Assembly: GCF_001983175.1 (NCBI RefSeq)
Contig: NZ_MNPW01000001.1
Location: forward strand, 62,001-126,000
Direction: 5' to 3'
Source of the DNA: Pseudomonas cedrina subsp. cedrina
Lineage (GTDB): Bacteria > Pseudomonadota > Gammaproteobacteria > Pseudomonadales > Pseudomonadaceae
DNA: 64,000 nucleotides
The notes under the pieces are model-generated. The model ran no database searches. It saw only the letters and a program-made list of their open reading frames with translations, and was not told where the DNA came from. Made by a program: the position numbers and the translations under genes. Below, piece by piece: positions 26,410 to 35,445 of the stretch (position 1 is its first letter; each line of letters starts with the position of its first letter).

Positions 26410-27303
26410 TTATTTCTTTGCCGCGAACAATGCGTCGAGCTTCTGCTCGAAGGTGTGGTAGTCGATGCGATCGTAAAGCTCCATGCGGGTTTGCATGGTG
26501 TCGATCACGTTTTGCTGGGTGCCGTCGCGACGGATCGCGGTGTAGACGTTTTCGGCCGCCTTGTTCATGGCGCGGAAGGCCGAGAGCGGGTACAGCACGA
26601 TGGAAACATCGGCAGATTTCAACTGTTCGGTGGTGAACAGCGGCGTGGCGCCGAATTCAGTGATATTGGCCAGGATCGGCGCTTTCACGCGGGAGGCGAA
26701 CAGCTTGTACATCTCCAATTCAGTAATCGCCTCCGGGAACACCATGTCGGCGCCGGCCTCGATGCACGCAGCGGCCCGTTCCAGCGCGGACTCCAGGCCT
26801 TCGACGGCCAGGGCATCGGTGCGCGCCATGATCACGAAGCTGTCATCGGTGCGCGCGTCCACGGCGGCCTTGATGCGGTCGACCATTTCCTGCTGCGACA
26901 CGATTTCCTTGTTCGGGCGATGACCGCAGCGCTTGGCGCCGACCTGGTCTTCAATGTGGATGGCCGCCGCGCCGAACTTGATCATCGACTTGACGGTACG
27001 CGCCACGTTGAACGCCGAGGAACCGAAACCGGTGTCGACGTCCACCAGCAGCGGCAGGTCGCACACGTCGGTGATGCGGCGTACGTCAGTCAATACGTCA
27101 TCCAGGCCGGTGATGCCCAGGTCCGGCACGCCCAGGGAGCCGGCGGCCACCCCACCACCGGACAGGTAGATCGCCTTGAAACCGGCGCGCTGGGCCAGCA
27201 AGGCGTGGTTGGCATTGATCGCGCCGACGACCTGCAAGGGCTGTTCGCTGGCGACCGCGTCACGGAAACGCTGGCCTGGGGTGCTGTTGTTGTAATGACT
27301 CAT
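26410..27303 (-). CDS. prpB: 2-methylisocitrate lyase
   Basis: A 297-residue lyase of the isocitrate lyase/PEP mutase superfamily. KRCGH (active-site cysteine), [25 protein letters not shown] and [10 protein letters not shown] for metal and substrate binding are present. It splits 2-methylisocitrate into pyruvate and succinate. Its ATG overlaps the TGA of the upstream GntR gene (4-bp ATGA overlap), so regulator and enzyme are co-translated. Confidence 0.96.
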   Translation of the reverse strand: MSHYNNSTPGQRFRDAVASEQPLQVVGAINANHALLAQRAGFKAIYLSGGGVAAGSLGVPDLGITGLDDVLTDVRRITDVCDLPLLVDVDTGFGSSAFNVARTVKSMIKFGAAAIHIEDQVGAKRCGHRPNKEIVSQQEMVDRIKAAVDARTDDSFVIMARTDALAVEGLESALERAAACIEAGADMVFPEAITELEMYKLFASRVKAPILANITEFGATPLFTTEQLKSADVSIVLYPLSAFRAMNKAAENVYTAIRRDGTQQNVIDTMQTRMELYDRIDYHTFEQKLDALFAAKK

Positions 27304-28013
27304 GACTCACCTCGTGATGAAGGAGCGCCGCCTGGGAAGTGACGGGCAATGTTGCGTTTGGAAGCGCCGATATGCCGGCGCATCAACAGTTCGGCCAGTT
27401 CACCGTCACGATCGGCAATCGCGTCGAGAATGCGGTGGTGCTCGGCAAAGGCCTGGCGTGGACGGTTGGGCGTGGCGGAGAACTGGATGCGGTACATACG
27501 CACCAATTGATACAGCTCGCCGCAGAGCATCTGGGTCAGGGTACGGTTGCCGGCGCCCTGGATGATCCGGTAATGAAAGTCGAAGTCGCCTTCCTGCTGG
27601 TAATAGCCGAGCCCGGCCTGGAACGCTTCGTCGCGTTCGTGGGTGTGCAGCACCTGGCGCAGTTCTTCGATTTGCGCGTCGGTCATGCGTTCGGCGGCCA
27701 GGCGGCACGCCATGCCTTCAAGGGATTCACGGATTTCGTAGAGTTCGACCAGTTCGGCGTGGCTCAACGAAACCACTCGCGCACCGACGTGAGGCACGCG
27801 GACCAACAGGCGCTGGCCTTCCAGGCGGTGGATCGCTTCGCGCAACGGGCCGCGACTGATGCCATAGGTGCGCGCCAGCTCCGGTTCGGAAATCTTGCTG
27901 CCGGGGGCGATCTCACCCTTGACGATCGCGGCCTGGATCCGCCTGAAGACGTTCTCGGACATGGTCTGGGAATCGTCGTGCGCCATCCCTGGGGATTCCA
28001 GCTGGTCCAGCAT
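27300..28013 (-). CDS. GntR/FadR-subfamily regulator of the methylcitrate operon
   Basis: A 237-residue regulator. The N-terminal winged HTH covers about residues 20-85 ([20 protein letters not shown]). The C-terminal FCD effector domain has metal-binding-type residues in DFHYRI, HHRIL and [12 protein letters not shown]. The start [10 protein letters not shown] at 28013 has AAAGGTG upstream; a much longer open frame reaches 28277 but passes through the promoter and operators. It is the first gene of the prp operon and likely represses it until 2-methylcitrate builds up. Confidence 0.9.
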   Translation of the reverse strand: MLDQLESPGMAHDDSQTMSENVFRRIQAAIVKGEIAPGSKISEPELARTYGISRGPLREAIHRLEGQRLLVRVPHVGARVVSLSHAELVELYEIRESLEGMACRLAAERMTDAQIEELRQVLHTHERDEAFQAGLGYYQQEGDFDFHYRIIQGAGNRTLTQMLCGELYQLVRMYRIQFSATPNRPRQAFAEHHRILDAIADRDGELAELLMRRHIGASKRNIARHFPGGAPSSRGES

Positions 28014-28025
28014 ATTGTCGACACC
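28014..28025. promoter_or_regulatory. Putative GntR operator (proximal half-match)
   Basis: ATTGTCGACACC lies immediately before the regulator's ATG. It matches 10 of 12 positions of the perfect palindrome at 28087-28098. Confidence 0.5.
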
Positions 28026-28044
28026 TTTAAAAGCAATGCCGCAA

Positions 28045-28073
28045 AAACTAGCCAATAAGCCCCTATTAGTCAA
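28045..28073 (-). promoter_or_regulatory. Candidate promoter of the prp operon
   Basis: On the minus strand TTGACT (28073-28068), 17 bp, TAGTTT (28050-28045). It lies between the two operator-like sites. Confidence 0.55.
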
Positions 28074-28086
28074 AGAATAAATCCAC

Positions 28087-28098
28087 ATTGTCGACAAT
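28087..28098. promoter_or_regulatory. Putative GntR operator, perfect palindrome ATTGTCGACAAT
   Basis: A 12-bp perfect palindrome of the TNGTNNACNA form bound by FadR-subfamily regulators, 13 bp upstream of the -35 of the prp promoter. Confidence 0.6.
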
Positions 28099-28285
28099 CG
28101 TCTAATAACACTTGCTGTGTGCGTCAGCGGCATGGCCGCCTGCCAGCGCTGGCGCCAAAAAAGCATCATGTTAGAATGCCCGCCGCATTTGCCTGACATC
28201 ACTAGATGAAACGGCGCACGAAGGAGCTTGCGCAGTAATGCCGGTCGCCTTGAATCACACATCGCACTGCACCGCATCAGGATTT

Positions 28286-28819
28286 ATGAGACTCAAGCCC
28301 CTCCCCCTGTTTTGTCTACTATTGCTGCCTGGCCTTGGCGCTGCCGCCGAGAAGACCGTGTATGGCCTCAACGAATACGCCCAGTTGGCCGGGATTGACC
28401 TGGAAGTCGCCGCCAAACTGGACACCGGCGCCAAGACCGCGTCCCTCAGCGCCCGTGATATCAAGCGCTTCAAGCGCAACGGCGAATCCTGGGTGCGCTT
28501 CTACCTGGCCATCGACACCGCCCATTCCCACCCCATCGAACGTCCCCTGGCGCGCGTAAGCAAGATCAAGCGCCGCGCCGGCGACTACGACCCCGATGAG
28601 GACAAGAACTACACCGCCCGTCCGGTGATTGCCCTGGATATCTGCATGGGCACTGCTTTACGCAGCATCGAAGTGAACTTGACTGACCGCAGCGCCTTCC
28701 AATACCCGCTGCTGATCGGCTCCGAAGCATTGAAACGCTTTGATGCGCTGGTCGACCCCAGTCTTAAATACGCAGCAGGCAAACCTGCCTGTGTCGCCGA
28801 CGCTCATACCGCCGAGTAA
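28286..28819 (+). CDS. Retropepsin-like exported protein (annotated family: ATP-dependent zinc protease)
   Basis: A 177-residue protein with a signal peptide (MRLKPLPLFCLLLLPGLGAAA). AKLDTGAKTASLSA, around residue 40, carries the D-T-G triad of aspartic (retropepsin-like) peptidases. The historic family name mentions ATP and zinc, but no ATP or zinc site is visible. AGGA precedes the ATG at 28286; the upstream start would give no clean signal peptide. It is 5 bp ahead of the inactive-transglutaminase gene, and these two plus the ATP-grasp gene form one operon. Confidence 0.85.
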   Translation: MRLKPLPLFCLLLLPGLGAAAEKTVYGLNEYAQLAGIDLEVAAKLDTGAKTASLSARDIKRFKRNGESWVRFYLAIDTAHSHPIERPLARVSKIKRRAGDYDPDEDKNYTARPVIALDICMGTALRSIEVNLTDRSAFQYPLLIGSEALKRFDALVDPSLKYAAGKPACVADAHTAE

Positions 28820-28824
28820 CTCCC

Positions 28825-30354
28825 ATGCGCTCTCTCACTATGCACCTGAAAATCCTGATCGCCGTCCTGGTGGCACTGGGCATTTCGATCACGGCCTATC
28901 AGATTTTCGCGCTGGGCATCCCGGTCACGGAAGACGCGATGGAAGACCTGTGGAACATCGACGCCAAAGTCGAGTTCGTCGCCAACGCCAAGGACCCGGT
29001 CAAGGTGCAGATGTTCGTGCCGCCGCTGAACCGCGACTACGTCAGCCTCAATGAAAGTTTCATTTCCAACAACTACGGGGTCAGCGTCAACCGCCTCGAC
29101 GGCAATCGCAAGGTCACTTGGTCGGCACGCCGCGCCAAGGGCACGCAAACCCTGTATTACCGCCTGGTGCTGACCAAGCGCGAGGGCGAGAAGAGCAAGG
29201 TCAAGGGCCCGATCTTCCGTGACAGCATCGCCGTGGAAGGCCCGGAAAAAATCGCCGCCGAAGCCTTGCTCGCGCCGATCCGCCAGCACTCGGCCGACGT
29301 CGAGACCTTTATCAGCGAAGCCATCAAGCGCACCAATAACCTCAACGACGACAACGTCAAGCTGCTGCTGGCCGGCGACACGTCCACCGCGCACAAGGCC
29401 AAGATCATCGAGCTGGTGCTCTCCATCGGCCACGTCCCGGTGGAGCGCGTGCACACCCTGCGCCTGGAGGCGAACCAGCCGCAAACCCCGGAACTCTGGC
29501 TGCGCAGCTTCAATGGCAATGACTGGCTGTATTTCAACCCCGAAACCGGTGAGCAAGGCCTGCCCGCCGACCGCCTGCTGTGGTGGATCGGCGATGAAAA
29601 CCTGATCACCGTCGACGGCGGCAAGAAAGCCACTGTCACCTTCAGCCTCGACAACAGCCGCATGAACGCCCTGCGCCTGGCCAAGCTGACGGACGAGAGC
29701 ACCGACTCCAACTTCCTCGGCTACTCGCTGTACAACCTGCCGCTGCAAACCCAGCAGACGTTCATGATCATGGTGATGATCCCGATCGGCGTGCTGGTCA
29801 TCCTGATCCTGCGCAACCTGATCGGCCTGCAGACGCTGGGCACGTTCACGCCGGTACTGGTGGCGCTGGCGTTCCGCGAAACCCAACTGGGCTTCGGCAT
29901 CGCGTTGTTCACCATCATCACGGCGCTGGGGCTGTCGTTGCGCTCCTACCTGGAGCATCTGAAGCTGCAGATGCTGCCGAGGCTGTCGGTGGTGCTGACG
30001 TTCGTGGTGGTGCTGATCGCGGCGATCAGCCTGTTCAGCCACAAGCTGGGCCTGGAGCGCGGCTTGTCGGTGGCGCTGTTCCCGATGGTGATCCTGACCA
30101 TGACCATCGAACGCCTGTCGATCACCTGGGAGGAACGCGGCGCCACCCATGCGCTGAAAGTGGCGGTGGGTACGCTGTTCGCCGCGTCCCTGGCGCACCT
30201 GATCATGAGCGTGCCGGAACTGGTGTACTTCGTGTTTACCTTCCCGGCGATCCTGTTGATTCTGGTGGGCTTCATGCTGGCCATGGGTCGCTATCGCGGT
30301 TACCGCCTGACCGAGCTGGTGCGGTTCAAGGCCTTCTTGAAGGCTGACCAGTAA
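28825..30354 (+). CDS. Inactive transglutaminase fused to 7TM membrane domain
   Basis: A 509-residue membrane protein. One N-terminal helix (ILIAVLVALGISITAYQIFAL) leads to a periplasmic region of about 230 residues related to transglutaminases, without a visible Cys-His-Asp triad. From about residue 305 come roughly seven membrane helices (FMIMVMIPIGVLVILILRNLIGL onward). The stop overlaps the next ATG by one base (TAATG). The family occurs with a retropepsin-like protein and a RimK-like ligase. A role as membrane sensor or scaffold for peptide modification is inference. Confidence 0.85.
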   Translation: MRSLTMHLKILIAVLVALGISITAYQIFALGIPVTEDAMEDLWNIDAKVEFVANAKDPVKVQMFVPPLNRDYVSLNESFISNNYGVSVNRLDGNRKVTWSARRAKGTQTLYYRLVLTKREGEKSKVKGPIFRDSIAVEGPEKIAAEALLAPIRQHSADVETFISEAIKRTNNLNDDNVKLLLAGDTSTAHKAKIIELVLSIGHVPVERVHTLRLEANQPQTPELWLRSFNGNDWLYFNPETGEQGLPADRLLWWIGDENLITVDGGKKATVTFSLDNSRMNALRLAKLTDESTDSNFLGYSLYNLPLQTQQTFMIMVMIPIGVLVILILRNLIGLQTLGTFTPVLVALAFRETQLGFGIALFTIITALGLSLRSYLEHLKLQMLPRLSVVLTFVVVLIAAISLFSHKLGLERGLSVALFPMVILTMTIERLSITWEERGATHALKVAVGTLFAASLAHLIMSVPELVYFVFTFPAILLILVGFMLAMGRYRGYRLTELVRFKAFLKADQ

Positions 30355-31340
30355 TGTTCGGCCTCTGGAAGACCTGGAAAGCCCTGGAAGCGCGGGGGAT
30401 CATGGGCATCAACCGGCGTAATGCCGACTACGTGCTTAAGTACAACAAGCGCAGCCTGTACCCGATCGTGGATGACAAGATCATCACCAAGGAACGCGCG
30501 ATTGCCGCCGGCATCCACGTGCCGGAAATGTATGGCGTGATCTCCACCGAGAAGGAAATCGACAAGCTCGACGCGATCATCGGCGGGCGCAGCGACTTCG
30601 TGATCAAGCCGGCCCAGGGCGCCGGCGGTGACGGCATCCTGGTGGTGGCGGATCGTTTCGAGGGGCGCTATCGCACGGTGTCCGGCAAGATCATCAGCCA
30701 TGAAGAGATCGAGCATCAGATCTCCAGCATCCTCACCGGCCTGTATTCCCTGGGCGGCCACCGCGACCGCGCGCTGATCGAGTACCGCGTGGTGCCCGAC
30801 CAGATCTTCAAGAGCATCAGCTACGAAGGCGTGCCGGATATCCGCATCATCGTGTTGATGGGCTACCCGGTGATGGCGATGCTGCGGTTGCCGACACGGC
30901 AGTCCGGCGGCAAGGCCAACCTGCACCAGGGCGCCATCGGCGTCGGTGTCGACCTGGCCACCGGCCTGACCCTGCGCGGCACCTGGCTGAACAACATCAT
31001 CACCAAACACCCCGACACCACCAATGCGGTGGATGGTGTGCAGTTGCCCAACTGGGACGGTTTCATGAAGCTCGCAGCCGGTTGCTATGAGCTGTGCGGG
31101 TTGGGCTATATCGGCGTGGACATGGTGCTGGACCAGGAGAAAGGCCCGCTGATCCTGGAGCTGAATGCGCGGCCGGGGCTGAATATCCAGATTGCCAACG
31201 ACTGCGGCTTGACCCTGCGCACCCACGCGGTCGAGGCGCGGCTGGAAGCGCTGAAGGCAGCCGGTGTGACGGAAACGCCGGAAGAGCGGGTGGAATTCGT
31301 GCAGGCAATGTTTGGGCATATTCCGCCGGTGGAAGGCTGA
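30354..31340 (+). CDS. RimK-like ATP-grasp ligase (alpha-L-glutamate ligase homologue)
   Basis: A 328-residue ATP-grasp enzyme. KPAQGAGGDGILVV is the ATP-binding loop near residue 84, and LELNARPGLNIQIA, near residue 265, holds the metal-binding Glu/Asn. This branch resembles RimK but lacks its N-terminal half and is often called sugar-transfer-associated ATP-grasp. It probably forms a peptide or amide bond between an acidic amino acid and an unknown acceptor. It is translationally coupled to the 7TM protein and completes a three-gene envelope-modification-like operon. Confidence 0.85.
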   Translation: MFGLWKTWKALEARGIMGINRRNADYVLKYNKRSLYPIVDDKIITKERAIAAGIHVPEMYGVISTEKEIDKLDAIIGGRSDFVIKPAQGAGGDGILVVADRFEGRYRTVSGKIISHEEIEHQISSILTGLYSLGGHRDRALIEYRVVPDQIFKSISYEGVPDIRIIVLMGYPVMAMLRLPTRQSGGKANLHQGAIGVGVDLATGLTLRGTWLNNIITKHPDTTNAVDGVQLPNWDGFMKLAAGCYELCGLGYIGVDMVLDQEKGPLILELNARPGLNIQIANDCGLTLRTHAVEARLEALKAAGVTETPEERVEFVQAMFGHIPPVEG

Positions 31341-31356
31341 ATACCGCGTTGACCGC

Positions 31357-31421
31357 ATCGCAGGCAAGCCAGCTCCCACATTGGAATGCGGTCAACCTGT
31401 GGGAGCTGGCTTGCCTGCGAT
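31357..31421. repeat. REPIN (GCTGGCTTGCCTGCGAT type)
   Basis: Compact inverted REP pair with a short spacer downstream of the ATP-grasp gene. Confidence 0.9.
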
Positions 31422-31549
31422 AGCTGTGTGACAGACAACACAGCGATCAAGCCAGACCCTCTATCTGCCTATACCCGACATCCCCCTAGGACCAAATGCT
31501 ACAGCGGACTACAATCCCCTCCCCCGAGCCAACAGCTGATCCACCCCGC

Positions 31550-32893
31550 ATGTCGACCTGCTCCGTACACCCACTGCCCTACCGGGCCAACCCCGCCGAG
31601 TACTTTGCGGCGATTCGCCATGCGCCCGGCGCGGTGCTGCTGGACAGCGGCCGTCCGGCGGCCGAACGCGGGCGGTATGACCTGCTCAGCGCCTGGCCCC
31701 AGGCGACGTTGACGGTTTCGCCCGACGAAGGCGGCGATGATTTCCTGCAACGCTTGCGCAAAAACCTCAAGCAGCTGGGTGAAGCGGTTCTACCGCAGGG
31801 TTATGAGCTGCCGTTTGCCGGGGGCTTGATCGGTTACCTGAGCTACGATTTCGGCCGACACCTGGAACAGATGCCGCACCTGGCCGCAGACGACCTGCAC
31901 CTGCCGGATGCGCGCTTCGGGCTGTATGCCTGGGCGTTGATCAGCGACCACCAGGCGCAGACCAGCCAACTGGTGTTCCACCCCACGCTGGCCGACAGCG
32001 AACGGCAACGCTTGATCGCCGTGTTCAGCACTGAACCCCTCGAAACGCCCGCGCCTTTCAAACTCCAAGGCCCCATGGCCCCGGACCTCACCGCCCAGGC
32101 TTACCGCCAGGCCATCGCGCGCATCCACGCCTACATCCAGGCCGGCGACTGCTACCAGGTCAACTTCGCCCAGCGCTTTCGCGCGCCGTGCAGCGGTGAT
32201 CCCTGGGCGGCTTATTGCGCCCTGCGCGAAGCCTGCCCGACGCCCTTTTCCGGCTTCCAGAGCCTGCCGGACGACGGCGCGGTGCTGAGCCTGTCGCCCG
32301 AGCGTTTCGTTCATATCAGCGAACGCCGCGTCGAAACCCGCCCGATCAAAGGCACGCGTCCCCGTGGCTTGACACCTGAAGAAGACGCCGCCAACGCCGC
32401 CGAACTGCTGGCCAGCCCCAAGGATCGCGCCGAAAACCTGATGATCGTCGACCTGCTGCGCAACGACCTCGGCCGCACCTGCCGCACCGGCTCGGTGAGC
32501 GTGCCGGAACTGTTCAGCCTGGAAAGCTACCCCAACGTGCACCACCTGGTGAGCAGCGTCATCGGCCAATTGGCCGACGGCAAAGACGCCCTCGACCTGA
32601 TCGCCGGCAGCTTCCCCGGCGGCTCCATCACCGGCGCGCCGAAGATCCGCGCGATGCAGATCATCGACGAACTGGAGCCGACCCGACGCGGCTTGTATTG
32701 CGGTTCGCTGCTGTACCTGGACGTGCGGGGGGAGATGGACAGTTCCATCGCCATTCGCAGTTTGCTGGTGAAGGACGGGCAGGTCTGCTGCTGGGGCGGC
32801 GGCGGGATTGTCGCCGATTCACAGTGGGAGGCGGAATATCAAGAGTCGCTGACGAAGGTGCGGGTGTTGTTACAAACTTTGGAAAGTCTGTAG
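31550..32893 (+). CDS. pabB: Aminodeoxychorismate synthase component I
   Basis: A 447-residue chorismate-using enzyme for p-aminobenzoate and folate. The C-terminal catalytic half has GDCYQVNFAQRF, RPIKGTRPRG, DLLRNDLGRTC, GSITGAPKIRAM and GSLLYLDVRGEMDSSIAIR. The N-terminal part has YPLPYRAN-like and GYLSYDFGR segments for the tryptophan-binding-type pocket. The start at 31550 (MSTCSVHPLPY) matches my memory of the family; an ATG at 31496 with a better AGGA would add 18 residues. Its product is converted to PABA by PabC elsewhere. Confidence 0.93.
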   Translation: MSTCSVHPLPYRANPAEYFAAIRHAPGAVLLDSGRPAAERGRYDLLSAWPQATLTVSPDEGGDDFLQRLRKNLKQLGEAVLPQGYELPFAGGLIGYLSYDFGRHLEQMPHLAADDLHLPDARFGLYAWALISDHQAQTSQLVFHPTLADSERQRLIAVFSTEPLETPAPFKLQGPMAPDLTAQAYRQAIARIHAYIQAGDCYQVNFAQRFRAPCSGDPWAAYCALREACPTPFSGFQSLPDDGAVLSLSPERFVHISERRVETRPIKGTRPRGLTPEEDAANAAELLASPKDRAENLMIVDLLRNDLGRTCRTGSVSVPELFSLESYPNVHHLVSSVIGQLADGKDALDLIAGSFPGGSITGAPKIRAMQIIDELEPTRRGLYCGSLLYLDVRGEMDSSIAIRSLLVKDGQVCCWGGGGIVADSQWEAEYQESLTKVRVLLQTLESL

Positions 32894-33068
32894 CGCTCAG
32901 CCCGCCTTGGGCTTGGACGTAGTGCCACACAGCAGGACAAGATCTGAATCAGAACGACTGTGGACGGGAGCATGACCCGGGCGATAGCGTCCAACTCCGA
33001 CCGCCCACCAGCCGTTTGTGAGGGATCACATGAAGCGTCTGCTTACTCGTCAGAATTTATTTCCGAGA

Positions 33069-33097
33069 TTGCATCTCAACCCAAGCACACCTATCAT
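33069..33097 (+). promoter_or_regulatory. Promoter of higBA
   Basis: TTGCAT (33069-33074), 17 bp, TATCAT (33092-33097), 25 bp before the higB start. Confidence 0.6.
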
Positions 33098-33112
33098 CTC
33101 CCAAATTGGGAG
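33098..33112. promoter_or_regulatory. Palindrome overlapping higB start region (putative HigA operator)
   Basis: CTCCCAAATTGGGAG is a perfect 7+1+7 palindrome that abuts the -10 and contains part of the ribosome site (GGGAGG) of higB. Autorepression at such sites is typical for HigA. Confidence 0.6.
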
Positions 33113-33121
33113 GTCATAGCG

Positions 33122-33424
33122 ATGCGAATAATCGCTCTGTCTACCCTACGAATATTCTGGAAGAGCCATCCGGCTTGTTTAGATACCAAAACGCCACTAG
33201 TCGAGCTTTATCGCCATATGGAAAAGGCCGATTACCCGTCACCGCAATTGCTCAAGGCAGAGCTGAGAGCGGCAAGCATTCTCAAAGGTAGCCGGGTTGT
33301 GTTCAACGTGGGCGGCAATAAATATCGAGTGATCATGGCGATCGACTATCAGCGACAGCTTGGGTTCATACGTTTCGTGGGGACTCATGCGCAGTATGAT
33401 CAGATCAACGCGGAGACCGTGTGA
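33122..33424 (+). CDS. higB: HigB-type mRNA interferase toxin
   Basis: A 100-residue RelE-fold toxin of the HigB family (ribosome-dependent mRNA cleavage). It has SRVVFNVGGNKYRVIMAIDY and GFIRFVGTHAQYDQI, close to E. coli YgjN/HigB. The ATG at 33122 has GGGAGG 8 bp upstream; the longer open frame from 32960 runs through the promoter and was rejected. The TGA overlaps the antitoxin ATG. Toxin-first order is characteristic of higBA. It lies between pabB and thrH, which are adjacent in P. aeruginosa, so the pair looks inserted. Confidence 0.9.
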   Translation: MRIIALSTLRIFWKSHPACLDTKTPLVELYRHMEKADYPSPQLLKAELRAASILKGSRVVFNVGGNKYRVIMAIDYQRQLGFIRFVGTHAQYDQINAETV

Positions 33425-33780
33425 TGAACATCAAACCTATACATTCCCATGAGGATCTAGCCGCGGCGCTTGCGCGTGTGGAACAGCTATGGGGAGCGCA
33501 AATCGGCTCACCCGAGGGGGACGAGCTGGAGATCCTCGCCATTCTCATCGAGAAGTACGAGGCCGAGCATTATCCAATGCCACCTTCTGATCCCGTGGAG
33601 GCGATTAAATTTCGGATGGAACAACTGGGCATGACTGCCCGTGATCTGGAGCCTTTTATCGGCACCAGTGGGAGGGTTTCAGAAGTGCTGAACCATAAGC
33701 GCAAGTTGAGTCTGTCGATGATCAAGCGTTTGCATGAAGGCTTGCGCATTCCTTATGAGAGCTTGCTGGCAGGGGTGTAG
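33424..33780 (+). CDS. higA: HigA-type antitoxin with HTH
   Basis: A 118-residue antitoxin. The N-terminal half (EGDELEILAILIEKYEAEHY) is the region that binds toxin in this subfamily. The C-terminal XRE-like HTH is at about residues 60-105 (GMTARDLEPFIGTSGRVSEV, KRKLSLSMIKRLHEGL). It overlaps higB by 4 bases (ATGA) and should neutralise HigB and repress the promoter at 33069-33097 by binding the adjacent palindrome. Confidence 0.9.
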   Translation: MNIKPIHSHEDLAAALARVEQLWGAQIGSPEGDELEILAILIEKYEAEHYPMPPSDPVEAIKFRMEQLGMTARDLEPFIGTSGRVSEVLNHKRKLSLSMIKRLHEGLRIPYESLLAGV

Positions 33781-33811
33781 CGCGAAGATGTGCAGTGCCT
33801 GTGCGGGCCCC

Positions 33812-33885
33812 TTCGCGAGCAAGCCCGCTCCCACATTTTTGATGTGTGAATACCGTCAAATGTGGGAGCTGGCTTGCCTGCGAAG
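33812..33885. repeat. Mixed REPIN (two different REP subtypes)
   Basis: The left unit reads TTCGCGAGCAAGCCCGCTCC and the right unit reads GGGAGCTGGCTTGCCTGCGAA. The two halves come from different REP subclasses. Confidence 0.85.
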
Positions 33886-33909
33886 AGGCCATCAGCCGCG
33901 CGGATTGAC

Positions 33910-34527
33910 CTACAGGCTCAACTCTCGATTCGATGCCTTGATGAACTCGCTCTTCAAATCCTCGAATGTATGCACCGCCGGGAATTGCGGGAACTCACGA
34001 ATCACATTCTCAGGCGCGTGAAACAGGATCCCACGGTCGGCCTCGCCCAGCATGGTGGTGTCGTTGTAGGAATCGCCGGCGGCGATCACGCGGTAGTACA
34101 GGCTCTTGAAGGCCAGTACCGACTGGCGCTTGGGGTCTTTCTGGCGCAGTTGGTAACTGACCACGCGGTCGGTTTGATCAGTGATCAGGCGGTGGCACAG
34201 CAGGGTCGGGAAACCCAGTTGGCGCATCAGCGGCTGGGAGAACTCATAGAACGTATCCGACAGGATCACCACCTGGAAGCGCTCGCGCAGCCAGTTGACG
34301 AATTCGATGGCGCCGTCCAGCGGTTTGAGGGTGGCGATCACTGCCTGGATGTCGGCGAGCTTGAGCCCATGCTCATCGAGGATACGCAGGCGCTGCTGCA
34401 TCAGCACGTCGTAGTCGGGAATGTCCCGGGTAGTGGCGCGCAGGGATTCAATACCGGTTTTTTCGGCGAAGGCGATCCAGATTTCCGGGACCAGTACCCC
34501 TTCCAGGTCGAGACAGGCAATTTCCAC
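33910..34527 (-). CDS. thrH: Phosphoserine phosphatase / homoserine kinase ThrH
   Basis: A 205-residue HAD-superfamily enzyme that removes phosphate from phosphoserine and can move it to homoserine. It has EIACLDLEGVLVPEIW (nucleophile Asp), LSDTFYEF, and GDSYNDTTML near residue 150. The start is GTG at 34527 with GGGAG six bases before; the length then equals the P. aeruginosa protein. The longer ATG frame from 34635 was rejected. It diverges from cysH. Confidence 0.93.
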   Translation of the reverse strand: MEIACLDLEGVLVPEIWIAFAEKTGIESLRATTRDIPDYDVLMQQRLRILDEHGLKLADIQAVIATLKPLDGAIEFVNWLRERFQVVILSDTFYEFSQPLMRQLGFPTLLCHRLITDQTDRVVSYQLRQKDPKRQSVLAFKSLYYRVIAAGDSYNDTTMLGEADRGILFHAPENVIREFPQFPAVHTFEDLKSEFIKASNRELSL

Positions 34528-34681
34528 AAGACACTCCCGTTTTAGATGTTGTTTGGTTGAGCGAGAAAAAGGACTGCCGAACTCTAGCGATTCAAGCTCG
34601 CCGCCGCAACGCAGGGCGGTTTTTGATACCATCACCCCCCTAGAGAGCGCTCAGCGCCACTGACCTGTAGGAACCGTCCTG

Positions 34682-35416
34682 ATGAACCAAGCCTTCGACG
34701 TCGTTGAACTCGCCACGACTTACGCCAACAAATCCGCCCAGGATATTCTCAAGCTGGCGTTCAGCCAGTTCGGTGATGACCTGTGGATTTCCTTCAGCGG
34801 CGCCGAGGACGTGGTGCTGGTAGACATGGCCTGGAAGCTGAACAAAAACGTCAAGGTATTCAGTCTCGACACCGGCCGCCTGCACCCGGAGACCTACCGG
34901 TTCATCGAGCAGGTGCGGGACTTCTACAAGATCGACATCGAACTGATCTCGCCAGACCAGAGCAAGCTGGAACCCTTCGTCAAGGAGAAAGGCCTGTTCA
35001 GTTTCTACCGCGACGGCCACGGCGAATGCTGCGGCATCCGCAAGATCGAGCCGTTGCGCCGCAAACTCTCCGGCGTGAAAGCCTGGGCCACCGGCCAACG
35101 CCGCGACCAGAGCCCGGGTACCCGCAGCCAGGTCGCCGTGCTGGAAATCGACACGGCATTCTCGACGCCGGAACGCACCTTGTACAAGTTCAACCCGCTG
35201 GCGCAGATGACCAGCGAGGAAGTCTGGGGTTACATCCGCATGCTGGAGCTGCCGTATAACAGCCTGCATGAGCGTGGGTTTATCAGCATTGGTTGCGAGC
35301 CTTGCACGCGACCGGTGTTGCCGAACCAGCATGAGCGCGAGGGACGGTGGTGGTGGGAAGAGGCTACGCAGAAGGAATGCGGGCTGCATGCGGGGAATAT
35401 TATCAGTAAGGCCTGA
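34682..35416 (+). CDS. cysH: Adenylylsulfate (APS) reductase
   Basis: A 244-residue assimilatory reductase. [13 protein letters not shown] and [10 protein letters not shown] bind the nucleotide. Two cysteine pairs, ECCGIRK and GCEPCTRP, hold a 4Fe-4S cluster, which marks the APS rather than the PAPS form. The C-terminal KECGLHAGN carries the catalytic cysteine. It reduces APS to sulfite in sulfate assimilation. AGGA precedes the ATG. Confidence 0.96.
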   Translation: MNQAFDVVELATTYANKSAQDILKLAFSQFGDDLWISFSGAEDVVLVDMAWKLNKNVKVFSLDTGRLHPETYRFIEQVRDFYKIDIELISPDQSKLEPFVKEKGLFSFYRDGHGECCGIRKIEPLRRKLSGVKAWATGQRRDQSPGTRSQVAVLEIDTAFSTPERTLYKFNPLAQMTSEEVWGYIRMLELPYNSLHERGFISIGCEPCTRPVLPNQHEREGRWWWEEATQKECGLHAGNIISKA

Positions 35417-35445
35417 GGGTTGATGCGGTAACAATGTGAAAACAA

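Noticed and set aside
28014..28277. Long 5' extension of the prp GntR frame
   Set aside because: It passes through a promoter and two operator-like sites; the inner ATG has a suitable ribosome site and family length.
31496..31549. Upstream start for pabB with a good AGGA
   Set aside because: It would add 18 residues that do not look like the family N-terminus; kept only as an alternative.
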